The position numbers and the translations under genes were made by a program. A stretch of DNA of 62,263 nucleotides from contig JBJEVT010000017.1 in assembly GCA_051884615.1 (NCBI GenBank), forward strand, positions 1 through 62,263. The letters run 5' to 3'. Below the pieces are notes generated by a model. The model did no database searches and was not told the origin of the DNA. It saw nothing but the letters and a program-made list of their open reading frames with translations. Source of the stretch: UBA1724 sp051884615. GTDB lineage: Bacteria; Verrucomicrobiota; Lentisphaeria; Oligosphaerales; Oligosphaeraceae. Shown in pieces: positions 48,549 to 56,808 of the stretch; the stretch's first letter is position 1; the number at the start of each line of letters is the position of its first letter.

Positions 48549-49461
48549 CCCCATGCCACGCATCCTCCTCGTAGACGCCTATTCCCAAATCTTCCGACTC
48601 TTCTACGCCCTCCCTCCCCAGGCCATGAGCAACCACCGGGGAGAACCCACCAATGCCCTCTTCGGCATGGCGAAGCTCCTCCTGCAGCTGGACCGGGAGT
48701 TCCCCACGGAATACGGAGCCCTGGTCTTCGACCACGGAAAGTGCCGGCGGCGCACCGCCCTGCTCCCGGAATACAAGGCCCAGCGCCCCCCCATGCCCCA
48801 GGAACTCCGGGACCAGGTGCCCCGCATCCGTCAATGGGCCGACGCCTTCGGATGGCCCCTCCTGGAACGGGAGGGAGTGGAGGCCGATGATCTCCTGGCC
48901 GCCATCTCCCGCCAGCGGGACGCCTGCTCCGTGACCATCCTGACAGCGGACAAGGACCTGGGACAGCTGGTCCAGGACGGACAGGTCCAGCTGATGCGCC
49001 CGGAAAAGGGCGGCAAATGGAACCTCTACGGGGAGAAGGAAATCCAGGAAAAATACGGCGTGCCCCCCCGGCAGCTCCGCGATTATCTTGCCCTCCTGGG
49101 AGACACCGCCGACAATATCCGGGGAATCCCCGGATGCGGCCCCAAGACCGCCGCGCGGCTCCTGGCGCAATGGGACTCCATCGACGGAATCCTGGAACAT
49201 TGGCAGGAACTTCCCCCGGGAAAGCTGAAGGACACCCTCCAGCAGGAAAGGGAGCATCTCCTCCAGAACCGGGAGCTGGTCCAGCTGGACAACCTCCTCC
49301 CGGAATCCTGGCGGGGGCTGGAGACCATTCGACGCCTCGCCCCGGACTGGACACGCCTCGCCTCCCTCTGCCAACAGGAGGATTTCCAATCCCTCCGGGA
49401 AACCATCCAACGCCACACCGCCCCGCGACAGCTCACGCTGGATCTGGGACTGGAGGGCTGA
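48541..49461 (+). CDS. Stand-alone 5'-3' exonuclease (PolI N-terminal/FEN-like)
   Basis: A 306-residue nuclease. Acidic metal-site motifs are present: RILLVDAYSQIFRLFYA, LVFDHGKCRRR, REGVEADDLLAAIS and ILTADKDLGQLVQ. The helix-3-turn-helix follows (LRDYLALLGDTADNIRGIPGCGPKTAARLL). There is no polymerase domain. Such enzymes remove RNA primers or flap DNA. ATG at 48541 overlaps the rsmI stop; ATG at 48553 (MPRILLVDAY) is an equally good start. Confidence 0.88.
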   Translation: MPNPMPRILLVDAYSQIFRLFYALPPQAMSNHRGEPTNALFGMAKLLLQLDREFPTEYGALVFDHGKCRRRTALLPEYKAQRPPMPQELRDQVPRIRQWADAFGWPLLEREGVEADDLLAAISRQRDACSVTILTADKDLGQLVQDGQVQLMRPEKGGKWNLYGEKEIQEKYGVPPRQLRDYLALLGDTADNIRGIPGCGPKTAARLLAQWDSIDGILEHWQELPPGKLKDTLQQEREHLLQNRELVQLDNLLPESWRGLETIRRLAPDWTRLASLCQQEDFQSLRETIQRHTAPRQLTLDLGLEG

Positions 49462-49474
49462 AGAACAAGACGAT

Positions 49475-49516
49475 AAAAAAACGGCGGGGAAAGAGTCCTC
49501 TCCTCTCTCCCCGCCG
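49475..49516 (-). terminator. Terminator of the sigma/anti-sigma operon
   Basis: Minus strand CGGCGGGGAGAGAG and CTTTCCCCGCCG form a strong stem followed by seven U. It lies about 55 bases beyond the anti-sigma stop and between convergent genes. Confidence 0.85.
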
Positions 49517-49571
49517 CCCCCGGTGAAAGGGGGTTCCCCCCCCTCTTCGATATATATCCCCCCGCCTTTCC

Positions 49572-49781
49572 CTAGGACAGGTGCCCCTGGGGCTCCGCCG
49601 CCTGGAAACTCTGCACGCTATTGCGGACCTCCTGAAGCAACTTGTCGTTCTCCTCCAGTTCCTCCAGGAGCTTCGCACATTCCTTGCATTCCTTCAAATG
49701 GGAGGCGCAGTTGATGCGTCCCAGAACGGACATCTCCTTGTGCCGGAAAAGATCCAGTTCGTCTTGGGTGTAGTGTCTCAT
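49572..49781 (-). CDS. Small zinc-finger anti-sigma factor
   Basis: A 69-residue soluble protein. NCASHLKECKECAKLLEELEE contains the H-x3-C-x2-C zinc-binding anti-sigma (ZAS) motif, preceded by MRHYTQDELDLFRHKEMS, the helix that contacts sigma. It has no membrane segment, so it is a cytosolic anti-sigma or the truncated remainder of one. Its ATG overlaps the sigma stop (ATGA), as expected for stoichiometric synthesis. Confidence 0.8.
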   Translation of the reverse strand: MRHYTQDELDLFRHKEMSVLGRINCASHLKECKECAKLLEELEENDKLLQEVRNSVQSFQAAEPQGHLS

Positions 49782-50386
49782 TTCTCGTCTTTCTCAATCT
49801 TGGCTATGATCTGCTTCAAAGCCGCCACACAGCGGTTCTTTGCCACATAGACGGAGTCCACCGACAGGTTCAGCACCTTCGACACCTCCTTCACCGGACG
49901 GTTCTGGAGGGCGTACAAGTCAAAGGCGGAATAGGTGGAGGGCTGCACCTTCTGGCGAAGCTCGGCAAGCGCATGGTTCAACACATGGCGCCGCCAATTT
50001 TCATTCCAGGAGGTCTCCAGACGCTGGCAATACACGGGTTCGGGCACGTCGTCCAAACACTTGTATCCCCAACGGTCATGGTAAATCTTCAACGCCTGGT
50101 TCCGGACAATGCCCCGGAAATAGTGGCGAAACCGTCCCTTGGCCTCGTCGTATTGGAAGGAGATGTGTTCCGGAACGTGGTCGGGATCGTATTTCCCCAC
50201 GATGTCCTTCCGGAAAATCTCGCACATGACACACTGGATCAGCTCCTCGTTCTCCGAGGCGTCCAATCCACAGTCCTTCCCCACCAGATACACCAGGGGA
50301 CGATAGGTCTCGTAGAACTCCTTCCAGGAAATCTCGTCCCCCATCCGCACCCGGGCCAACATCGATTTTTTCGTGGTAAACGCCAT
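49778..50386 (-). CDS. ECF-type RNA polymerase sigma factor
   Basis: A 202-residue sigma-70 family factor. Region 2 is YETYRPLVYLVGKDCGLDASENEELIQCVMCEIF; the insert is longer than usual (DPDHVPEHISFQYDEAKGRFRHYFRGIVRNQAL carries the 2.3-2.4 part). Region 4 is LRQKVQPSTYSAFDLYALQNRPVKEVSKVLNLSVDSVYVAKNRC. The spacing resembles the large planctomycete/verrucomicrobial ECF groups. It is co-transcribed with the anti-sigma gene. The target regulon is unknown. Confidence 0.88.
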   Translation of the reverse strand: MAFTTKKSMLARVRMGDEISWKEFYETYRPLVYLVGKDCGLDASENEELIQCVMCEIFRKDIVGKYDPDHVPEHISFQYDEAKGRFRHYFRGIVRNQALKIYHDRWGYKCLDDVPEPVYCQRLETSWNENWRRHVLNHALAELRQKVQPSTYSAFDLYALQNRPVKEVSKVLNLSVDSVYVAKNRCVAALKQIIAKIEKDEK

Positions 50387-50697
50387 GTCGTGATTCCGTC
50401 GTTGCGATACGATAGGAGGAAAATCCGTCTGACATGCCGGAAGCTCTGTCGACGTCCTCCCCTACTACTGAAAAAAAAGCTCTTCTTACGCCAAACTCGC
50501 TTAATCTATAACTTCTCCAACTTCTCCCGCCCCGCCATCCCCGCGCGCAAGCGCTTTCGCGCCCGCGGCGGCCTCCTCTGAAAAAGCGCTGGCGTTTCCC
50601 CGCCCCGGGCGTCAGACGGGTTCCTCCCCCTTGACGTCCTCCCCCGCCGGCGGGGGAAGCCCGGAGTGGCCCTAGGGGAAGACAGTATATTAGGGAC
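50387..50697. other. Divergent promoter region between sigma and RNase genes
   Basis: About 310 bases, AT-rich on the sigma side. Apart from the -10 box of the RNase gene I find no clear ECF-type (GGAAC/CGT) pair or operator; a TATCGT motif near 50405-50415 (minus) might serve the sigma gene. Confidence 0.35.
50686..50691 (+). promoter_or_regulatory. -10 element of the RNase gene, giving a leaderless transcript
   Basis: TATATT lies only six bases before the ATG at 50698, so transcription would start at or next to the initiation codon. There is no ribosome site in between. Confidence 0.5.
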
Positions 50698-52698
50698 ATG
50701 GGCTATGCAGTGAATCACATTGTGGACTATATCGGGAACGGGGAGCTCTGCCTGGGCGTCGTGGTGAAGGACCAGGGGGAGCGCATCCAGGTGCAGGGTC
50801 CCACCAAGCAGGTGGCGAAGGTCTCCCTGAAACAGGTGGTGGCCGACTATGGCCGCTGCCCCACCAACAATCCCCTGCCCGCCCTGACGGCCCTCCAGAA
50901 TGAAATCGCCGCCCTCCAGGAGGAGATAGACGCCGCCTTCCTCTGGGAGACGTTGGTGGAGAGCGCCCCGGGGAGCCGACCCCTCTCCGCCCAGGCGGAG
51001 GAATACTTTGGGGCGTCCCCCACTTCCCGCCAGTGTTCCGCCCTGGGGCGCGCCCTGATGGCGGATCCCCTGCATTTCCGCTACGACGGGACCGACTTCG
51101 CCCCCAATTCCCCCGAGGAGATTGCCCGGCTGGAGGAGCTGCGCCGTCAGCGGGCGGAGAAAGCCGCCCTGCGGGAGCGGACCCGCCAGTGGCTGGCGCA
51201 GGCCATCGGCGCGGAGGAGGCGGCATGCCTCCAGAATCCCCTTCCCGTGCCGGAGGAGATGGAGAGTTTCCTGGGCCAGTGCACCGATTATCTCCTCCGG
51301 GGGCTGAACGCCCCCGCCGTGAACCTCCTGGCAACGGCGGGAAGCCGTCTCACTCCCCGGGAACTGGCGCTCTCCCTGTTGCGGAAGACCCGCCGCATGC
51401 CCAAGGACGCCGACGAATTCCTCCTGGCCAATGGCATCCACGCCGGCTTCTCCCAGGATGTGCTGACGGCGGCGGACGCCCTGGCGCCCTACGAGAATTC
51501 CCCCCTGCGGGAAACCCTCCAGGGCATGGAAATCTTCTCCATCGACGACCAGTGGACCCGGGAGATTGACGACGCCCTGTCCCTCCAGCGTCTGCCCGAC
51601 GGCAATTTCCTGGTGGGCATCCATCTGGCCAATCCCTCCTCTTTCGTGAAGAAAGGCGATCCGCTGGACCAGGCCGCCGTGGACCGCCCCCTCTCCCTCT
51701 ATCTTCCCACCACCACCGTCACCATGTTCCCCGAACGCCTGGGCTGCGATCTGGCCAGCCTGAACCAGGGCGAGCTCCGGCCCGCCTTCAGCGTCATGGT
51801 CACGCTGGACGCCCAGGGGGAAATCCAGGACTGGCGCATCGCCCCCACCCAGCTCGCCATCACCCGCCGCCTCACCTACATCCAGGCGGACGAACTGCTG
51901 GCACGGGGGGAAAACGACCCCTTGAGCCAGGCACTGAAGGAGCTGCGCCGGCTGGCGGAATGCCGTCAGCGCTTCCGGGAGGAATGCGGGGCGATACAGC
52001 TGAACCGCCCCGAACTGAAGCTCCATGTGGAGAACGGGGAGATCACCGCGGAGTGGGATGACCAGAACACGCCCAGCCACGAGCTGGTCAGCGAATTCAT
52101 GGTGCTTGCCAACCATCTGGCCGCCCGCTACGCCCTGCGGAACGATGTCCCCATCCTCTACCGCTGCCAGGAACTGCCCGCGGAGGACGCCCACTCCGTC
52201 CGCGTCTACGACCCGGTGGATTTCGACCAGCAGGTGCGGAAGATGAAGCGCACCCGCCTCTCCACCTATCCCGAGGGCCACGGAGGACTGGGCCTGGATC
52301 TCTACACGCAAATCTCCTCCCCTCTGCGGCGCTACGCCGACATGGTGATCCAACGGCAGCTCTGCGCCCATCTGGCGGGCGACCCCCTCCCCTACACCCA
52401 GACCGAACTTTTCGGCGTGCTGGACAATGTGGACCGGACCGCCTCGGGCAACCGGGCGTTGGAGCGGGAGGCCCGGGGATTCTGGACCATGGAGCTGTTG
52501 CGGCGCCAGGAGCCGGGCAGGACCTATCCGGCCACCGTGGTGCGGGTGGAGGGACGCCTGGTGCTGGCGGAGTTGTCGGAGTATCTGGTGCGGGGCGTTC
52601 TCATGGTCCGGGACGCGCCTCCCCTGGGGCAGCGCCTGACGGTGCGCATCCAGGAGGTGAAGCCGAAGTTGAACCGCCTGGTGCTGGAGCCCGCCTGA
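50698..52698 (+). CDS. RNase II/R family 3'-5' exoribonuclease
   Basis: A 666-residue hydrolytic RNase. The N-terminal 270 residues hold a divergent RNA-binding region (NHIVDYIGNGELCLGVVV) and long helices. The RNB catalytic domain starts GMEIFSIDDQWTREIDDALSLQRL, with the four-Asp metal site, and ends TQISSPLRRYADMVIQRQL. The C-terminal S1-like beta domain is degenerate (ATVVRVEGRLVLAELSEYLV). The layout is like cyanobacterial and verrucomicrobial RNB proteins rather than E. coli RNase R. Role: mRNA and rRNA turnover. Confidence 0.92.
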   Translation: MGYAVNHIVDYIGNGELCLGVVVKDQGERIQVQGPTKQVAKVSLKQVVADYGRCPTNNPLPALTALQNEIAALQEEIDAAFLWETLVESAPGSRPLSAQAEEYFGASPTSRQCSALGRALMADPLHFRYDGTDFAPNSPEEIARLEELRRQRAEKAALRERTRQWLAQAIGAEEAACLQNPLPVPEEMESFLGQCTDYLLRGLNAPAVNLLATAGSRLTPRELALSLLRKTRRMPKDADEFLLANGIHAGFSQDVLTAADALAPYENSPLRETLQGMEIFSIDDQWTREIDDALSLQRLPDGNFLVGIHLANPSSFVKKGDPLDQAAVDRPLSLYLPTTTVTMFPERLGCDLASLNQGELRPAFSVMVTLDAQGEIQDWRIAPTQLAITRRLTYIQADELLARGENDPLSQALKELRRLAECRQRFREECGAIQLNRPELKLHVENGEITAEWDDQNTPSHELVSEFMVLANHLAARYALRNDVPILYRCQELPAEDAHSVRVYDPVDFDQQVRKMKRTRLSTYPEGHGGLGLDLYTQISSPLRRYADMVIQRQLCAHLAGDPLPYTQTELFGVLDNVDRTASGNRALEREARGFWTMELLRRQEPGRTYPATVVRVEGRLVLAELSEYLVRGVLMVRDAPPLGQRLTVRIQEVKPKLNRLVLEPA

Positions 52699-52762
52699 TC
52701 CCCCCAAAGAGACAATCTCCCACCCCGCCTTTTGTTTTCCCCACTTGCGAGAATCTGTTTCC

Positions 52763-53563
52763 ATGCGAATTCTTTTTCTAGGTGACATCGTGGGCCACGA
52801 CGGCCGCCGGGCCGTCCAGGAACTCTCCCCTGCGCTCCAGAGGGAATACGGATGCGATTTCTGCATCGCCAACGGCGAGAACATGGCGGGAGGAAACGGG
52901 ATGAGCAAGCCCCTGCTGGAGGAGTTCACCCCGGAGCAGGTGGATGTCTTCACCTCCGGCGACCACACCTGGGATCAGCGGGAGTTCCCCAAGCAGATCG
53001 ACGGACTGGACAGGGTGCTGCGCCCCGCCAATTTCCATCCCAGCCAGCCCGGACGGGGCTGGGGCGTCTTCACCGCCCGCAACGGGAAAAAGGTGGGCGT
53101 GGTGAATCTGCTGGGACGGGTCTTCATGAAACTCCAGGTCTCCTCTCCCTTTGACCTGGTGGACCAGGCCCTCCAGGAAATCACCCGGGAAACCCCCGTC
53201 GTCATCGTGGACTTCCACGGGGAGGCCACCAGCGAAAAGCAAGCCATGGGTTTCTATCTGGACGGCCGGGTCAGCGCCGTCCTGGGCACCCACACCCATG
53301 TGCCCACCGCCGATTCCCGCATCCTGCCCGGAGGCACCGCCTTCCAATGCGATGTGGGGATGGCGGGCAGCCAGGAAAGCATCCTGGGACGGGACGCCGC
53401 CGCCGTCATCGAGAATTTCCGCACGGGGATGCCCATGCGCTTTTCCGTGGCGGAAGGAAACACGGTGCTCATGGGCGCCGTGGTCACCGTGGACGAGGAG
53501 ACGGGGCGCGCCACGGAAATCCAGCGGGTGTACCGTCCCTGGCTCCCCGCCGCCAAGGGGTGA
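52763..53563 (+). CDS. ymdB: YmdB-family metallophosphoesterase
   Basis: A 266-residue phosphodiesterase of the TIGR00282 group, known in Bacillus to cleave 2',3'-cyclic nucleotides and to affect development. The metal ligands are in MRILFLGDIVGHDGRRAV (Asp8), NGENMAGGNG, TSGDHTWDQRE, VDFHGEATSEKQAMGFYLDGRVSAVLGTHTHVPTAD. The start at 52763 fits the conserved MRILFLGD; an upstream in-frame codon is ignored. It forms a pair with the downstream phosphatase gene, 14 bases away, and follows the RNase gene, which produces cyclic-end fragments only indirectly. Confidence 0.92.
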   Translation: MRILFLGDIVGHDGRRAVQELSPALQREYGCDFCIANGENMAGGNGMSKPLLEEFTPEQVDVFTSGDHTWDQREFPKQIDGLDRVLRPANFHPSQPGRGWGVFTARNGKKVGVVNLLGRVFMKLQVSSPFDLVDQALQEITRETPVVIVDFHGEATSEKQAMGFYLDGRVSAVLGTHTHVPTADSRILPGGTAFQCDVGMAGSQESILGRDAAAVIENFRTGMPMRFSVAEGNTVLMGAVVTVDEETGRATEIQRVYRPWLPAAKG

Positions 53564-53577
53564 TCCCCGGCTGCGCC

Positions 53578-54762
53578 ATGTCCTCCGGCTCCCCCGAAGA
53601 ATCTCTCCTGCCGCACCCCCTGGCCAGCCCTGTTCCCCTGCTGGTGGCGCCCGAGCTCTTCCGTCGCCTGCGGGAGCTGCCAGACCACGAGAGCCGGCGG
53701 GCCTTTCTGGCCAAGGAGGGGGAAAAGACCTCCTCCCCCTTCTTCCCCCGGGGAGAGCAAGGCGGGGACTACCTGTATCGGCGGGGACGGGGTCTCCGCT
53801 TCCAGTGGCAGGCGCCGGACAGCATGCCCGGCCCCTACCAGGTGGAGTTGTCGGAGGAAAGGGATTTCCGGCGGTTCCGGATCTTCCGTGCCAACAAGAT
53901 CTGGGCCCGGCATCGCTGGGAGACCTTCGTGGAGCTGAAGGAATACGAGGCCAACCTGAAGGTGGGCACCCAATACTATTGGCGGGTGCGCTTCGTGCCC
54001 CTGCCCCCCACCCAGGCGCCGGAGACGCTCTCCCCTGTCTCCCGTTTTGTCACGGAGGATCTGCCCCCCAGAATCATCAGCCGGGAAAAGCTCTTCGCCG
54101 TCGATGGGCGGGTGGCCAATTCCCGGGATGTGGGAGGGTGGCGCACCAGGGATGGCCGTCGGGTGCGCCAGGGCATGGCCTATCGCATGGAGGCTTTTGA
54201 CGAACCCAGCCCGGACACCATCCATCCCGGGCGCAACCGCCTGGCCCTGGCGGACCGGGAGTTCTTCCTGGAGACGCTGGGCATCCGCACCGACCTGGAT
54301 CTCCGCACCCCCGCCGAGGCGGGGCAAGCCGGAATCTCCCCCCTGGGCCCCCGGGTGCGGTATCACAATCTCCCCGTGGAGGGATACGAGGTGGCTTGCA
54401 CCCCGGAACAGCGGGAGGCCACGGGCGCCGTCTTCCATCTGCTGGCCGATCCCCGGGCCTATCCCCTGGTCTTCCACTGCCTGGGCGGCGCCGACAGAAC
54501 GGGAATGGTCGCCTTCCTCCTCAATGGACTCCTGGGCGTGCCCGAAAACGACCTCTGCCTGGACTGGGAAACCACCTTCCTCCCCCATCTGCCCTGCGAA
54601 GAGTATCATTGCGCCTTCCGGTGCTGCCAACGCCTCCTGGAACCCCTGAAGGAGTTTGGACGACCCGAAGACCCCCTCGACCGGAAAATCCACGCCTTCC
54701 TCCTGACCTGCGGCGTCACCCCCCGGGAACTCCAACGCATCAAGGATATTTTCCTGGAATAA
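53578..54762 (+). CDS. Tyrosine-protein phosphatase with N-terminal fibronectin-like domain
   Basis: A 394-residue protein. Residues about 70-160 look like an Ig/FnIII-type beta-sandwich (GLRFQWQAPDSMPGPYQVELSEERDF; VGTQYYWRVRFVPLP). The C-terminal part is a Y_phosphatase3-type domain: GRVANSRDVGGWRTRDGR, TDLDLRTPAEAG, then the P-loop VFHCLGGADRTGMVAFLL with Cys301 and the Arg of C-x5-R. No signal peptide is seen although this family is often secreted. It acts on phosphotyrosine or phosphoinositide-like substrates; specificity unknown. Last gene of the RNase-ymdB group. Confidence 0.85.
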   Translation: MSSGSPEESLLPHPLASPVPLLVAPELFRRLRELPDHESRRAFLAKEGEKTSSPFFPRGEQGGDYLYRRGRGLRFQWQAPDSMPGPYQVELSEERDFRRFRIFRANKIWARHRWETFVELKEYEANLKVGTQYYWRVRFVPLPPTQAPETLSPVSRFVTEDLPPRIISREKLFAVDGRVANSRDVGGWRTRDGRRVRQGMAYRMEAFDEPSPDTIHPGRNRLALADREFFLETLGIRTDLDLRTPAEAGQAGISPLGPRVRYHNLPVEGYEVACTPEQREATGAVFHLLADPRAYPLVFHCLGGADRTGMVAFLLNGLLGVPENDLCLDWETTFLPHLPCEEYHCAFRCCQRLLEPLKEFGRPEDPLDRKIHAFLLTCGVTPRELQRIKDIFLE

Positions 54763-54799
54763 GGGAAGGAAATCTGAACGCAAAGGCGGGAGAAGAGCG

Positions 54800-55017
54800 T
54801 TCCCGGGAGGGCTTGCCCGACCGGGGAAAGTTGTCCCGGGGGCGCACGCCGGGGAGGGGGTGCCCAACAGGGCATTCTCTCCCCGGAGGCGGAACCGGGA
54901 ACAACAAGGCATCCGGAACCGGATGCCGGAACGCCCCTGCCTTCAGCGCCGACCTGTGCTCTGTGTCGCCCGGCCTGCCGGGCGCCGACCTGTGCTCCGT
55001 GTTGAAGCGGCAGCGCC
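54800..55017 (-). repeat. Dispersed structured repeat, copy 3 (inverted)
   Basis: Read on the minus strand it repeats copy 1 in order: AGGCGCTGCCGC, GGAGCACAGGTCGGCGCC, the CGGCAGGCCG hairpin, GGGGCGTTCCGGC, the GGCATCCGG/CCGGATGCC palindrome, CCGGTTCCGCCTCCGGGG and the C-rich tail. It fills the whole gap between two convergent genes and its edge touches the methyltransferase stop codon. Confidence 0.85.
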
Positions 55018-55983
55018 TCAGCTTTGCCGTGGACGGGCGGGGGTGCTGTTGCGTTCCCAGAAGACGCCCTTTTCGTAGCCCTGGATGCGGGGATTGACGG
55101 CGGCCCGTTCCAGGCGTTTCAGGGCCCAGCAACAATATTCCTCGCACTGTTCCACGGCGGCGAAGCGCCGTTGCAGTTTCCGGGCCACCACGGCGGTGGT
55201 GCCGCTGCCCAGGAAGGGGTCGAAGACCATGTCCCCGGGGCGGGAGCTGGCCAGGATCAATTTCGCCAGGAGTTTTTCCGGCTTCTGGGCGGGGTGGGGC
55301 GTATTTTCCTCCATGGACCAGAAGGGGACGGTGAGGTCGTCCCAGAAATTGGAGGGGCAGGTCATGCGGTATTTCTTTCCATCGCCGGCCTCCCACCAGT
55401 CCCTGGGGCGTCCCTCCTCCTTTTCCCGGTAGGGGGCGCGGACCTTCCGGCGCACCATGACATCCTGGAGTTGGAAGACATACTCGTCGTCCCGGGTGGC
55501 GAACCAGATATCCTCGCAGCCGTTTTTCCAATTTGCGGCGGCGCCCCGTCCCTTTTCCCGCTGCCAGGTGATGCGGTTGCGAAGACGGAGATGGTTTCCC
55601 ATGACGGTGGCGTCCGCCAGGGAGGTGCGCCAGTCGCCGCAGAGATAGACGGAGGCATGGGGTTTCAGGAGACGGAGCATCCGGGGGAACCAGGATTCCA
55701 GGTAGGCGAGATAGGCCTGGGGCGAACGGCTGCCGAATCGGACTCCCCCGAACTCCATGGAGATATTGTAGGGAGGGTCCAGAATCAGGAGATCCACGAA
55801 GGCATCGGGGAGCAGGTCCAGGAGGGCCAGGGTGTCCCCCAGGAGGATTCGGTTTTCCACCTCTGGCGCCGTGAGGGGGGCTTGGGGACGCAACAGCTCC
55901 CTGCCATAGCGGGCGCGCTCCTCCGGCGACAGCGTCAGGGTGCGGTTGCGGGCGGGGGAAGACGGGGGGAGCTCCTGGGGCAT
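55018..55983 (-). CDS. Orphan beta-class DNA methyltransferase (N4-cytosine or N6-adenine)
   Basis: A 321-residue SAM-dependent enzyme. Motif IV DPPYN (residues 69-73, LILDPPYNISMEF) precedes the SAM-binding motif I DPFLGSGTT (255-263), the order of beta-class enzymes, with the target-recognition region between (NWKNGCEDIWFATRDDEYVF). No restriction endonuclease gene is adjacent, so it is a solitary regulator or a remnant of a restriction system. Start at 55983 (MPQELPPSSPARNRTL); the longer frame overlaps the response regulator in antisense. The stop codon lies exactly at the edge of repeat copy 3. Confidence 0.9.
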   Translation of the reverse strand: MPQELPPSSPARNRTLTLSPEERARYGRELLRPQAPLTAPEVENRILLGDTLALLDLLPDAFVDLLILDPPYNISMEFGGVRFGSRSPQAYLAYLESWFPRMLRLLKPHASVYLCGDWRTSLADATVMGNHLRLRNRITWQREKGRGAAANWKNGCEDIWFATRDDEYVFQLQDVMVRRKVRAPYREKEEGRPRDWWEAGDGKKYRMTCPSNFWDDLTVPFWSMEENTPHPAQKPEKLLAKLILASSRPGDMVFDPFLGSGTTAVVARKLQRRFAAVEQCEEYCCWALKRLERAAVNPRIQGYEKGVFWERNSTPARPRQS

Positions 55984-56091
55984 GGGTGGGGGAGAGAAGA
56001 AGCGGGGCGGAGACGGGGGGAGGAGAGGCGGGAAAGGCGGGCTTTCTCCGAGATCGACGCGGCGTCCCCATGACGGGGAACAGGCAGTCAA

Positions 56092-56099
56092 TATATTAT
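56092..56099 (+). promoter_or_regulatory. Possible -10 element of the two-component operon
   Basis: TATATTAT, about 35 bases before the response-regulator start in an otherwise GC-rich gap. No clear -35 box. Confidence 0.4.
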
Positions 56100-56133
56100 C
56101 CCCAGTTCTCCCATTCCCCCCCTTTGAAACACC

Positions 56134-56808
56134 ATGCGCGTCCTCCTGATTGACGACGATAGAACCACCGTGGATTTCATGAAGACCGGCTTCGAGGCGG
56201 CCGGCTACACGGTGTGCACCGCCTACAACGGAAACGACGGCCTTGCCCTGGCGCTGGAAAACTCCTTCGACCTGGCCATCGTGGACGTGATGCTGCCAGG
56301 CATGGACGGCTTCCAGGTGGTGCGCGCGCTCCGGAAGGCGGAGCGCACCTTCCCCATCATCATGCTCAGCGCACGGAATGAGGAGGAGAACAAGATCCGG
56401 GGACTGGAATGCGGGGCCGACGACTATCAGACCAAACCATTCTCCCTGACGGAGTTGCTGGCACGGGCCGCCGCCCAGCTCCGCCGCGCCACCGCCGCGC
56501 CCGCCCCCACGGAGCTCAAGGTGGCCAACCTCCGCATGGACCTCATCGGACGAAAAGTCTACCGGGACGACGTCCGCATCCCCCTCCAGCCCCTGGAATT
56601 CCAGCTTCTGGAATTTCTGATGCGGAACCGGGGACGGGTGGTCTCCCGCACCACCATCATGGAGCACGTCTGGGAATACAACTTCGATCCCCACACCAAC
56701 GTGGTGGATTCCCGGATCTTCCATCTCCGGGACAAGATCGACAAGAATTTCCAGCCTCGGCTCCTGAAGACCATACGGGGATTCGGCTATGTCCTGGAAG
56801 ATTCTTAA
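56134..56808 (+). CDS. OmpR/PhoB-family response regulator
   Basis: A 224-residue regulator. The receiver domain has the acidic pair in VLLIDDDRTTVD, the phospho-acceptor Asp51 in DLAIVDVMLPGMDGF, Ser in IIMLSARNE and Lys in DDYQTKPFSL. The C-terminal winged helix is complete (RVVSRTTIMEHVWEYNFDPHTNVVDSRIFHLRDKI, then TIRGFGYVLE). It is paired with the kinase gene, which overlaps its 3' end by 20 bases. DNA targets are unknown. Confidence 0.95.
   Translation: MRVLLIDDDRTTVDFMKTGFEAAGYTVCTAYNGNDGLALALENSFDLAIVDVMLPGMDGFQVVRALRKAERTFPIIMLSARNEEENKIRGLECGADDYQTKPFSLTELLARAAAQLRRATAAPAPTELKVANLRMDLIGRKVYRDDVRIPLQPLEFQLLEFLMRNRGRVVSRTTIMEHVWEYNFDPHTNVVDSRIFHLRDKIDKNFQPRLLKTIRGFGYVLEDS

Noticed and set aside
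44001..48563. Very long minus-strand open frame antisense to serC, pheT and rsmI
   Set aside because: It is a GC-rich shadow: the translation is Gly/Val/His/Leu/Asp-rich without domains, and the plus strand carries unmistakable conserved genes throughout.
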